A stretch of DNA of 47,575 nt, taken from positions 1 to 47,575 of the forward strand of contig NZ_JACZFQ010000018.1 of NCBI RefSeq assembly GCF_014904755.1, read 5' to 3'. The position numbers and the translations under genes are program-made. The notes under the pieces are model-generated. The model made no database searches. It saw only the letters and a program-made list of their open reading frames with translations, and was not told where the DNA came from. Source of the stretch: Neoluteolibacter marinus. Its GTDB lineage: Bacteria; Verrucomicrobiota; Verrucomicrobiia; Verrucomicrobiales; Akkermansiaceae. Position 1 is the stretch's first letter. Each line of letters starts with the position of its first letter. Shown here one piece after another: positions 19,401-26,044 of the stretch.

Positions 19401-22305
19401 GCGAAAGTTCGCCGCGACCGCCGCCGCCAAGGCCAAGGCCGGCGCCGAAACGGTCGCCTTGACCTACCGCGACCGCTACGTCGCCGACCCGAAGGCGCAG
19501 TGGCAGGGATATACCGACTCGAATCCGGACCGGGCCTGGGGCGTCGATGAATGGTCGCGCCGTGCCGGTCAGGGCGCCTACTTCGACTGGGTCACCGCCA
19601 ACGCCCTGTTGCCCTCCGAGCATCCCAACCAGACGCTTGAAGGCATCCGCAAGGTGGATCGCTCGACGAACCCCGACATCGCGGTGGTGTCCGCGAACCT
19701 GAACTCGATCCAGCGCACGATCGACGAGGCGGACCGCGGCTACAACCCGCTCGGCGTCGCCCGGGGTGCCCAGGTGTTCGACATCGATCCGCTCTTCGAA
19801 TACTTCGGCGAGTATGGCGGCAGCACCGAAGGCGCCATGCACTTCGACCAGATCTTCGAGCGCGCCACCAAGATGGTGGAAAGCACCAGGACGGTCTGGG
19901 ATCGGGCGAACGAGAGCACCGAAGCGCTCCGCCGCATCGGCAACAGCGAGGAAGAGTTCCGCAACTCGACCTTCCAGGAAGACCTCGCCTACCGCAACCG
20001 CCTCATCCAGATCTTCGGCAAGCCCTATGAGGGCACCATCGGGCCAGGCAAACTCTATCCGGCTGGCTACGAAGGTCCCGACCTCGGGCTCTACATGTAT
20101 GTCCCGGTCCGCGAGATCAACAAGGACACCGTCCCGGGCCCGTCGGCATCCTACGCGAGTTTCGACGCGTCGGGGAACCTGACCTCGAGCACCACCGATT
20201 CAGAGGGGAACGTGACGAACAGCGATCTCTACGCCGCCTTCCTCGCCTCCTCGCCGTCGGGCAGCGGAACCAGCATCCTCAACAAGGAAACCGCCCTCAA
20301 GGACGTCGACCACGACCTTCGCCTGCTGTTCAGCTCGACCTTCGCCAGCGCGAGCAACATGACCTACAGCGACGATACCACCAGCGGCATGTTCGCGGTG
20401 AACTACACCGACCTGGAGAACCCGAAGGTGGGTCTGACCAACTTCGTCAACCAGATGCCGATCACCGCGGCGGGCTACACATTCCAGGCTCCGCCGGAGT
20501 GGGGGGCACGCAGGGCAACCGGCGAACTGCAGGATGTGATCAACCAGATGATCCAGCAGGAAGCGGAGATCGCCAAGGCGATCGGTGCCTGGGATGCGCT
20601 GACCGGCGAGTCGATCCGTATCCTCCGCCTCATCAACGCCCGTCTGACGACCAGCGGTCTCAACCAGGGCCGCGACGAGATCTTCAGCCGGGTGAAGCTC
20701 GGTGTGAACGACACGATCAAGGTGATCGAGACCGCCTCGCAGGTCATCAAGGCGGCCCGCGAGGTGACCTGGGAACTGAAGGAGGCAATCGTCGAGGGCA
20801 TCCCGGTCAACCTGCCGACCGGTGGTCTGGCGATCTCCCCGGGTGACGCGCTTTCGCTCGCCCGTTCGGGCATCGAGTTCACCGCGGTCGGTACCCGCGC
20901 CGGCCTGCTCACCGCGGACAACATCATCGCGATCGGCAAGCTGGTCGCGGAGATCTCGCTGGACATCGCCGAGAACGAACTCGAACTGGCCAAGGCCGAC
21001 GAAGAGCGGACCCTCCAGATCAAGGAATGGCTCAAGGAGATCGAGGATGCCATCGGTGACGAACCGGTGCTGCGCATTGCGATCTTCAAGGAGATGCAGG
21101 AACTGCGCGTCCTTTCCGACCGCTACCGGACCTTGCTCGACGAGGGCGGCCGGCTGGTTGACGAGCGTGCCGCGTTCAACAAGCGCGTCGCGGCCCAGAC
21201 CCAGAAGAACCGCTACCAGGACATGACCTTCCGGGTCTCCCGCAACCACGCGCTGCAGACCTACAAGAGCTCCTTCGACCTGGCCGCCCGCTACGCCTAC
21301 CTCGCCGCCTCGGCCTACGACTACGAGACGAACTTCTCGCTGGCCGACCCCGCCTCGCCGGCCAGCAGTTTCGGCGAGATCATCCGCGCCCGCTCGCTCG
21401 GCGCCCTGGACCTCGCGATGACCAAGCTGAAGCAGAATTACGATTCGCAGCGCGGCCAGCTCGGATTCAACAACCTCCAGCGTGAAACCGGGGAGATCTC
21501 GATGCGCCGCGAGTTGATGCGGATCCTGCCTTCGGGCGAGGTCCAGCCGGACCTCCCGGCCAATGAGTTCCCGGCGCCCGGGGCCGATTCCGACAGCGCC
21601 TGGCGCCAGCAGTTGCAGGCTGCCCGCGTGCCGGACCTCTGGCAGGTGTCGGAGTTCCGCCAGAACTGCCGCCCGTTCGCGGCCGCCACCGATGCCGCCG
21701 GCAAGCCGGTGCCGCAGCCGGGGATCGTGCTGCGATTCTCGTCGGACATCAGCACCGGCAAGAACTTCTTCGGCAAGCCGCTCAGCGGCGGTGACCAGGC
21801 CTACAGCACCAGCAACTTCGCGACCAAGATCGCGGGCGTGGGCGTGGCATTCGAGGGCTACCGCACCGACGACGTGATCAACGACCTTGCCGCCGCCCCG
21901 CGCATTTACTTCGTGCCGGCGGGCCTCGACGTGATGCGGGTGTCCCGCACCGACGATCCCAACGAGCTGCGGATGTGGAAAGTGGTCGAGCAGGCGATCC
22001 CGGTCCCGTTCCCGGCGACCGGATCGGAGCTTCAGAAGTCCGGCTACATCCCGCTGCTCGACGGTCTCAACGGCCGCCTCGGCGACCAGCGCCGCTTCTC
22101 GGACTTCCGCGCTTATCCGGAAGAGCTCGGCGATGCGGTCAAGGACACCCGCCTGGTCGGCCGCTCGATCTGGAACACCCAGTGGCTCCTGATCATCCCC
22201 GGTGCCACGCTCAATGCCGATCCGAAAACCGGCCTCGATCGCTTCGTCGACCAAGTGTCCGACATCAAGCTCATCTTCGACACCTACGGCCAGAGCGGCG
22301 GCTGA
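13471..22305 (+). CDS. Giant exported protein of unknown function (2944 aa)
   Basis: The signal peptide covers residues 1-26 (ends TVLA). Residues 27-400 are beta-rich. One E1-FCCH-like module sits at ~400-476. A long, mainly beta, Tyr/Trp-rich region with no recognised domain follows to ~1700. Two calcium-loop-like motifs are visible: DADLDGIPD (~1711) and DVNADGFIDEDD (~1910), the latter dockerin/EF-hand-like. Residues ~2350-2590 are strongly helical and heptad-like (QEAEIAKAIGAWDAL, ENELELAKADEERTLQ), and a final globular beta region ends the protein. There is no C-terminal beta-barrel, LPXTG or PEP-CTERM tag. The gene begins 36 nt after the previous stop and is followed 40 nt later by the RTX/Calx-beta gene. 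Likely a structural component of a cell-surface assembly; a secreted toxin-like role cannot be excluded. No homologue is claimed. Confidence 0.85.
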   Translation: MSLFPSFRALSAGVLLALAATQTVLADVSDLLFTVRIDGSTNTPTIHVTNNSPVLEITRFEFTIGDYTKNFDGGYISVTDPPGGDATLVSPSGGSRPDTLIVNLTGFGPGKTFSAQVDVDQDAEPMNTVENFNRVFFNNGNYPNSVARVYSGAAVATRTLPDNPSTLTFRGPGRMLNVVSRAEGEGDFVRGVVVKRDGVEIASGQDTVSLEVAHGDRIQITAPQEVYKDIHSQYITSSGVNDAEAIQNDAEERFVAIGMSVNNVPQTADPTNYDFEITGDTDVQVKWQHYYALTITHDFSKTQSLEVIAGTPWAGPLASNAAGNPSPPVSKQWVLRGSQPVVQIDGQFVDSFSHPGLDLRHVVKGYRAYGPPNSQVGANDNSDRLGADGVDIRKSEVGTVASYSGTPGSKPTVILNGSTTTPLPHGLASDSLVEITGSGNAAYNGIFKITKVSDTSFSIPVSFPDSNGNPIAKGTWRDVTYVRRFDFPTVEQRQQVKPNFSMYCPGGITYVWQIQYGVRVNADDVSRVGLAKVYEVTPSGDVDRTVQDGVAWFDPGTRVKVVAAAKEPGPDGLSLTGWVNGDGYYFSTQGEVDPSNGLPSSGGPAVVNGSPVGVWITNGPGSTLGYEIPNLRRPVRTLWRYGAGAIVVNVTIGKHVFEDYPQYAGMFVRQPEPIINAVVDPIAIAPGGATPGAELMAEWDPVSARLFPTIPGRFTVPWKPGTDSDNAVEVRVVATLPFDGLRQIRGHYPHIQGAPPVAIDPDPDDDFSFKSVKYTTAGATVDANKEFTTQRPGMSVLLFSQIQRVGRGQPREVLQVRVVDTRAWDANLLATPTPVTVGQKITDPDADRAKLGTGYLLDLVGRARYNPFIYDGDKMAGISARDIYDMGALLADTSSLNVVNKAALPGPVIPVNEHPGVPDRELPIIIWYDDPRINDTILWPFVSRIYKPEWPAASSLPQIVIASQFGSEGKSRDNQEQVVAPAIGAFPEATTYDPSRLQAVQIYQQPDFNAPGYNPNEEHALVAPSLRFAAVSPRPPAIYALRAGDLNYSNRTVTSGVSRYTSHPYVLTQFFDVAADEMKMKVYSVKKESSNGDNPSYRFANNFTATTTNLKSQPYVKMKAGEPVNAFYPLGVAIGASPAPETYGNNLFTQEAYWEDWRGSYWSISGGDKAWFDVSFYYPLAPDFWWPPTVATPPVMVEKNGATYTAKYDSTRTAKVPGTGDSVAFLPSGVKNSANAANIDFHLPTKVLYKSEWPDNAPVLKAGETLTFSGGEYRADHPTTTVVNNGVATTVQTPGLPQVLAFASAEVVFDSLNPDAVPGSLKNRWTARVVQALDKRTAPLAVGSFPAELQPASGKTSVKQGKYIFNELPASLQRRLRYDPLAVRTVTVDGVTSQVPGVLEFSGLLNDKDIGDATLTASPPAVYVLEPNILTATERDAILALVDTGSSARSAWVAAVNALYDVTRNPEGVPGSSGEYLTGLMKKPRLDEDGGILKDNLGNVLYESPVTPVPMRAYGPGLALVPNAGFLDPLGKLADNSNYPDVSWVTVVENNDPSLGGSPITPHIIKVDRNERYRGSIKTILSDNVFDENIVLRSTGDFGANADDLTFEWWYRPDDGSLNVPPPDLIPAGQTNPWKLFPDPSGAAGKGRYQITLKGNPNAPEALLADTFWFARYRHKNDNASGTNWKLTQPNGRNGVNFTWAGAGNSQPFVDADLDGIPDFRAQLAQGWIKRVLDAVNPYEARIRDFEGDSPSTISSMVSQFGARYEGPVALNPDKNVIENVGLIELYQTILDRGSNLSINLSQPVSTPAISNALQLASTRISDFYTLLGNEARVDALDPTIGHGSDSVDYGNLSTSVFTFQNQMSSQMEEELALLRGVDDYFARPVYNRLFWNFTKGEGEAAYATSYNISDVNADGFIDEDDAMQLFPQGHGDAWGHYLTALTSQYYLLKHPYFNWVSRSESYNLQDIVISVDFLDERKFAATAAAKAKAGAETVALTYRDRYVADPKAQWQGYTDSNPDRAWGVDEWSRRAGQGAYFDWVTANALLPSEHPNQTLEGIRKVDRSTNPDIAVVSANLNSIQRTIDEADRGYNPLGVARGAQVFDIDPLFEYFGEYGGSTEGAMHFDQIFERATKMVESTRTVWDRANESTEALRRIGNSEEEFRNSTFQEDLAYRNRLIQIFGKPYEGTIGPGKLYPAGYEGPDLGLYMYVPVREINKDTVPGPSASYASFDASGNLTSSTTDSEGNVTNSDLYAAFLASSPSGSGTSILNKETALKDVDHDLRLLFSSTFASASNMTYSDDTTSGMFAVNYTDLENPKVGLTNFVNQMPITAAGYTFQAPPEWGARRATGELQDVINQMIQQEAEIAKAIGAWDALTGESIRILRLINARLTTSGLNQGRDEIFSRVKLGVNDTIKVIETASQVIKAAREVTWELKEAIVEGIPVNLPTGGLAISPGDALSLARSGIEFTAVGTRAGLLTADNIIAIGKLVAEISLDIAENELELAKADEERTLQIKEWLKEIEDAIGDEPVLRIAIFKEMQELRVLSDRYRTLLDEGGRLVDERAAFNKRVAAQTQKNRYQDMTFRVSRNHALQTYKSSFDLAARYAYLAASAYDYETNFSLADPASPASSFGEIIRARSLGALDLAMTKLKQNYDSQRGQLGFNNLQRETGEISMRRELMRILPSGEVQPDLPANEFPAPGADSDSAWRQQLQAARVPDLWQVSEFRQNCRPFAAATDAAGKPVPQPGIVLRFSSDISTGKNFFGKPLSGGDQAYSTSNFATKIAGVGVAFEGYRTDDVINDLAAAPRIYFVPAGLDVMRVSRTDDPNELRMWKVVEQAIPVPFPATGSELQKSGYIPLLDGLNGRLGDQRRFSDFRAYPEELGDAVKDTRLVGRSIWNTQWLLIIPGATLNADPKTGLDRFVDQVSDIKLIFDTYGQSGG
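14668..14898 (+). repeat. E1-FCCH-like module inside the 2944-aa protein
   Basis: A 77-residue copy that opens VASYSGTPGSK, carries HGLASD, GSGNAAYNG and DTSFSIPVSF, and ends KGTW. The opening SYSGTPG is shared with the second module of the 4076-aa protein (GYSGTPG), and GSGNAAYN with the fourth module of the 860-aa protein. It is longer than the 69-residue form because of extra residues before HGL and after the SIPV strand. Confidence 0.7.
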
Positions 22306-22345
22306 TCCCGAGCCGCCGCCCTTCTTCCACCCAACTCCGATTCCC

Positions 22346-24994
22346 ATGAATCCCAGAAGCTCCTCTCCCAGGCGTCCGATTTCCTTGCCGAAGGCATGGC
22401 TGGCGCTGCTGCTGCTCGGTGCGCCCGCGGCCAACGCCTTCATCGGCGAGCCGGAGACGCTCGTCTATGGCCGTATCCTCAACCGCAGCAATCCGAACCT
22501 CGACCAGCTGGTGACCGAAGGGGAGCTGCTGTGGACGATCCGCAAGCCCGACGGCACCACGATCGAGCTGTCCGGTGACGTCGACGTCCTCGACGGTGGC
22601 AACTACTCGTATCTGCTGCGAATCCCGCACCAGGCGATGATGCTCGGCCAGGAACAGGTGCCGCAGACCCTGCCGCTCGGCACCACCGCGACCACCGCGT
22701 CGCACGTGGCGATCAGCCTGGACGGAAGCCCGGCGGGAATCCTTGCGCCGGCGACTTCGGGATTCGATCTCGACCAGCTCCTGCGCGCATCGGCGATGCG
22801 TCTGGACCTTGAGATCAACGCGGCCCAGCAAGACTCCGACAACGACGGCATGCCCGACTGGTGGGAGGACGCGAACGGCCTCGACAAGCAGAACGGGGGC
22901 GATGCGCTTACCGATCTCAATGGCAACGGCGTGAACAATCTCGGTGAATACGAGGCGGGAACCGACCCCAACCACGACAGCACCCTGCCGCTGCTCGTGA
23001 CCCGCGAGGTCATCGCCTACTCGGAGTCGACCTCGCTGGTCTTGCTGGAGACCGCCGACAGCGACAGCACGCCCGATCAACTGACCTACACCGTGCACTC
23101 CGTGCCAACGGGGGGCCGGCTCTTGTTTCGCAACGCGACCCCGCTTCCGGACGAGACCGCCACGGAACTCGAGGTGGGATCCACCTTCACCCAAGCCGAT
23201 GTCCTCGCCGGCCGCCTGGTCTTCGAGCACGCCGCCGGCGAAAACCCGGTTTCGTTCGACGTCGGGGTCAACGACGAGAATCCAGAACACCCGGAGTCGA
23301 CCGGAAGCGTCCAGATCCGCCTGTTCGAGCCGGTGGAAGGCGTGGCCGCGGCGAGCGCGCCGGAGGGCATGCGGATGGAAGCCCTGCGTCTGGCCCGGGA
23401 GAACGGGCACCTCGTTGCCGACCTCAGTGCGACGTCCGGCAAACACCGGCTTTCCGCCCCGACCACGGGGATGACGGAGGGTGACTATCAAACGCACCTT
23501 GCCACCTTCGGCGGGGAGCTTCCCCACATCCTGATGGGGGGACCTTCGGACGACGTGCTTTCGGGCGGTTTTGCCGACGACTTCCTCCATGGTGACGCCG
23601 GGGCCGATACCCTGGCCGGTGGCCGCGGGGCGGATACTTTCCTGTTCCTTCGCACTTCCGATGGTGCCGACGAGATCCTCGACTTCAATCCCGCCGAAGG
23701 GGACGTGCTCGATTTGACCGGCCTGATGAACGGCTCGTCGTCCCTGTTGACCGACTACGTGCGGATCCGCCGTAGCGGGGCCGACGCCCTCGTCGAGGTC
23801 TGTGCCGCCGGTACCAAGGTCGGATTCACCGATCTGGTCATCCGGCTGAGGAATTCACCGCTGCAGCCGGGCCAGGTTCCAGATCTCTACTACGCCGGCA
23901 ACATCCAGTCGGGCGACGTTTCGCTGCCGCCTCGCATCGGCATCGTGGCAAGCTCGCTGACCGCTAGCGAGAACGGCCCGACCGACGGGATTTTCACGAT
24001 CAGCCGCGAGGGTTCGAACACGGAAGACCTGCTGGTGAATTTCGTGATCAGCGGCAATGCCACCAACGGGGTCGACTACCAGAACCTTCCGTCCACGGTC
24101 TTGATTCCCGCGGGTTCCGATTCGGTGAGCCTGGTGATCCGTCCCTACGTCGATCCTAACGTGGAGTTCAACGAGACGGTTCACATCGAGCTGGGCTCCT
24201 CCGGCTCCTACCTGATCTCCGGCAATCTCGCCGCCGACATGGTGATCGAGGATCTCAAGCCTCAGATCAGCCTCGAGGTGCTGGACGGCCTGGCAAGCGT
24301 CGCGGACTCCGCTCCCGGGGCGCTCTTGATGCGACGCGGGGGATTGCTGTCACCGGAGGTGTTCGTGCAATTCACCTTGTCAGGAACGGCGGTCAACGGC
24401 GTCGACTACAACTATGTCACGCCCTACGTCACGCTGGCGGCCGGCCAGACGACCCGCTTGATCCAGTTCACGCCGAAACCGTCGGTGAACTTCGGCGCTG
24501 CCGAGGCGAAGTCGATCCGCATGACCGTCAAATCCGATGCGTCCTACGCGATCCCTGCGCCGGCGGCCGAGGTTTTGATCGTTCCCGAGAAGATCGACTA
24601 CAACTCCTGGCTGGCGGACAACGGGCTGCCGGCGGGCGGGGATGAATCCGCCGAGGGCGGGATGTCGACGATCATGCGCTACGCGTTCAGCGTCGATCCG
24701 GCGCGTCCGTTCGAGCCCGCGTCGCTCGCCCGCATGCCGAAGGCAACGATGGAGGATGGCTACCTGACGCTGCGCTTCCGCCGCAAGCCGGCGCTGACCG
24801 ACCTTACCTATCAGGTCGAGTATTCGAATGATCTCAACCAGTGGTTCACCGGTTCCACGGTGGTCGAGGATGTGACCCGCCAGGTCGCACCGAACGACCC
24901 CGGTGCCGCCGTCTACCGGTCGAAGATCCCTGTCTCCGGCGCGAAGTCCGCCGCGATGCGGGTGCAGCTGATCCAGACTCCGGAGAACCCTTGA
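22346..24994 (+). CDS. Exported RTX / Calx-beta / TSP3-repeat protein
   Basis: 882 aa from ATG 22346, which starts a signal peptide (PKAWLALLLLGAPAANA); an upstream in-frame ATG lies inside the preceding gene and is rejected. Order: N-terminal beta domain (~35-150); thrombospondin-type-3-like calcium repeats (~163-210, DSDNDGMPDWWED ... DLNGNGVNN); a CSPG-like repeat (~232-325); a short RTX nonapeptide block with GGPSDDVLSGG and GDAGADTLAGGRGADTF (~395-436), followed by the usual DFNPAEGDVLDLTGL; two Calx-beta domains (~529-632 and ~640-742); and a C-terminal domain of the kind also ending the 4076-aa protein. Calcium binding is therefore very likely. RTX repeats usually accompany type I secretion, but here a Sec signal peptide is present. 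It lies between two giant genes and is probably an extracellular structural protein. Confidence 0.87.
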   Translation: MNPRSSSPRRPISLPKAWLALLLLGAPAANAFIGEPETLVYGRILNRSNPNLDQLVTEGELLWTIRKPDGTTIELSGDVDVLDGGNYSYLLRIPHQAMMLGQEQVPQTLPLGTTATTASHVAISLDGSPAGILAPATSGFDLDQLLRASAMRLDLEINAAQQDSDNDGMPDWWEDANGLDKQNGGDALTDLNGNGVNNLGEYEAGTDPNHDSTLPLLVTREVIAYSESTSLVLLETADSDSTPDQLTYTVHSVPTGGRLLFRNATPLPDETATELEVGSTFTQADVLAGRLVFEHAAGENPVSFDVGVNDENPEHPESTGSVQIRLFEPVEGVAAASAPEGMRMEALRLARENGHLVADLSATSGKHRLSAPTTGMTEGDYQTHLATFGGELPHILMGGPSDDVLSGGFADDFLHGDAGADTLAGGRGADTFLFLRTSDGADEILDFNPAEGDVLDLTGLMNGSSSLLTDYVRIRRSGADALVEVCAAGTKVGFTDLVIRLRNSPLQPGQVPDLYYAGNIQSGDVSLPPRIGIVASSLTASENGPTDGIFTISREGSNTEDLLVNFVISGNATNGVDYQNLPSTVLIPAGSDSVSLVIRPYVDPNVEFNETVHIELGSSGSYLISGNLAADMVIEDLKPQISLEVLDGLASVADSAPGALLMRRGGLLSPEVFVQFTLSGTAVNGVDYNYVTPYVTLAAGQTTRLIQFTPKPSVNFGAAEAKSIRMTVKSDASYAIPAPAAEVLIVPEKIDYNSWLADNGLPAGGDESAEGGMSTIMRYAFSVDPARPFEPASLARMPKATMEDGYLTLRFRRKPALTDLTYQVEYSNDLNQWFTGSTVVEDVTRQVAPNDPGAAVYRSKIPVSGAKSAAMRVQLIQTPENP

Positions 24995-25004
24995 TCCGGC
25001 ATTC

Positions 25005-26018
25005 ATGTCTCTCATGTCGCTATCCCGATTCTCCCTGGCCCTCGCAACGGTTTGCTTGCTGGGCCAATGCAACAAGTCGACCCCGACGGCATCCGGCGGG
25101 GCGGGGGAGGAAGCCCTCGCGATGGTCGCGGGGCATCCCATCACTGCCAAGGATCTGCGTGCCGAGGCCGAGTGGCGTCAGGCCAACCGCCAGGCGATTC
25201 CCGCGGCCGACGTGCTGTTGCAGGAAATGGTCGATCGACTTTCCTTGGTCGAGCGTGCCAGGCAATCGGGACTGGAGGATGAGCCTGATACCCGCCGGCG
25301 GATTGAGAGCCTGCTGATTGCCCGTTTGCGGGAGAAGGATCTCGACCAGCAACTCGCCAAACTCGAGGTGAGCGATGACGAAGTCGCGGCTGCCTACGAG
25401 TCCAGGAAAGAGGAGTTCAATCGCCAGGGACTCGATCGTTTCGCGGTCCTTTTCCTCGCGGCCGACTCCAAGAAATCGGACGAAGCCCGGGCAGAAACGC
25501 GCAAGCGGCTGGAGTCCGCGCTGGATCTCTCCGATGCCAATCCGGCGACGGGAGGGCGTGGTCCGGCGGCGTCCGGCTTCGGGGCACTGGCGGTCGAATA
25601 CTCGGACGACCAGGCCAGCCGTTACCGTGGCGGAGACATCGGTTGGGTGGCGACGGACGCCGACACCCGCTTTCCCTCGGCATTGATCGAAGCGGGTCGT
25701 GGTCTCGCGAAGGGCGCCCGCAGCGCGGTCATCGAAGGCGAAGACGGATTCTATGCGATCATGAAGACCGACACGCGGCCGGGTGGCGTCCAGCCCCTCG
25801 CCGAGGTTTCCGGCAAGCTTCGTCAAAGCCTGCTGCTCGACAAACGCCGCGCGCTTGAAACCGCCTTTGTCGGCGAGGCGCACGACCAGGCCAAGGTCGA
25901 GATGAATGCCGAAGCCGCGCTGAAAATCGATCTGCCGGTGTCCCGGCCACCTGCCGCCCCCGACGAATCCCTTCCCCGTTTCCCCGAAAGCTCCCGCCCC
26001 GCCTCCGCCGCCCGCTGA
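25005..26018 (+). CDS. Parvulin-type peptidyl-prolyl cis-trans isomerase (SurA/PrsA-like foldase)
   Basis: 337 aa. A short hydrophobic export signal ends at LLGQC. A Cys is present, but Gln at -1 does not fit a normal lipobox, so lipid attachment is uncertain. Residues ~36-135 form the SurA/PrsA-type helical N-domain (VAGHPITAKDLRAEAEW; LLQEMVDRLSLVERA). Residues ~141-260 are a PpiC/parvulin domain with FGALAVEYSDD and RGGDIGWV. The C-terminus is Pro/Ser-rich. Family role: isomerisation of Xaa-Pro bonds and chaperoning of exported proteins in the envelope. It starts 10 nt after the RTX/Calx-beta gene and ends 26 nt before the 4076-aa gene, so it is probably co-transcribed and may serve the giant proteins encoded beside it. 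ATG 25014 is an alternative start. Confidence 0.88.
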   Translation: MSLMSLSRFSLALATVCLLGQCNKSTPTASGGAGEEALAMVAGHPITAKDLRAEAEWRQANRQAIPAADVLLQEMVDRLSLVERARQSGLEDEPDTRRRIESLLIARLREKDLDQQLAKLEVSDDEVAAAYESRKEEFNRQGLDRFAVLFLAADSKKSDEARAETRKRLESALDLSDANPATGGRGPAASGFGALAVEYSDDQASRYRGGDIGWVATDADTRFPSALIEAGRGLAKGARSAVIEGEDGFYAIMKTDTRPGGVQPLAEVSGKLRQSLLLDKRRALETAFVGEAHDQAKVEMNAEAALKIDLPVSRPPAAPDESLPRFPESSRPASAAR

Positions 26019-26044
26019 GTCACGACACTTTTCCCGCCACTCTC

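Noticed and set aside
20520..22305. Possible relation of the helical C-terminal third of the 2944-aa protein to Tc-toxin A subunits
   Set aside because: The helical stretch and following beta region gave a superficial impression only. No specific motif could be named, so no homology is claimed.
22202..22345. Upstream extension of the RTX/Calx-beta gene into the 2944-aa gene
   Set aside because: The ATG at 22346 starts a clear signal peptide and follows the same C/T-rich leader pattern as its neighbours. The extension would bury the signal peptide.
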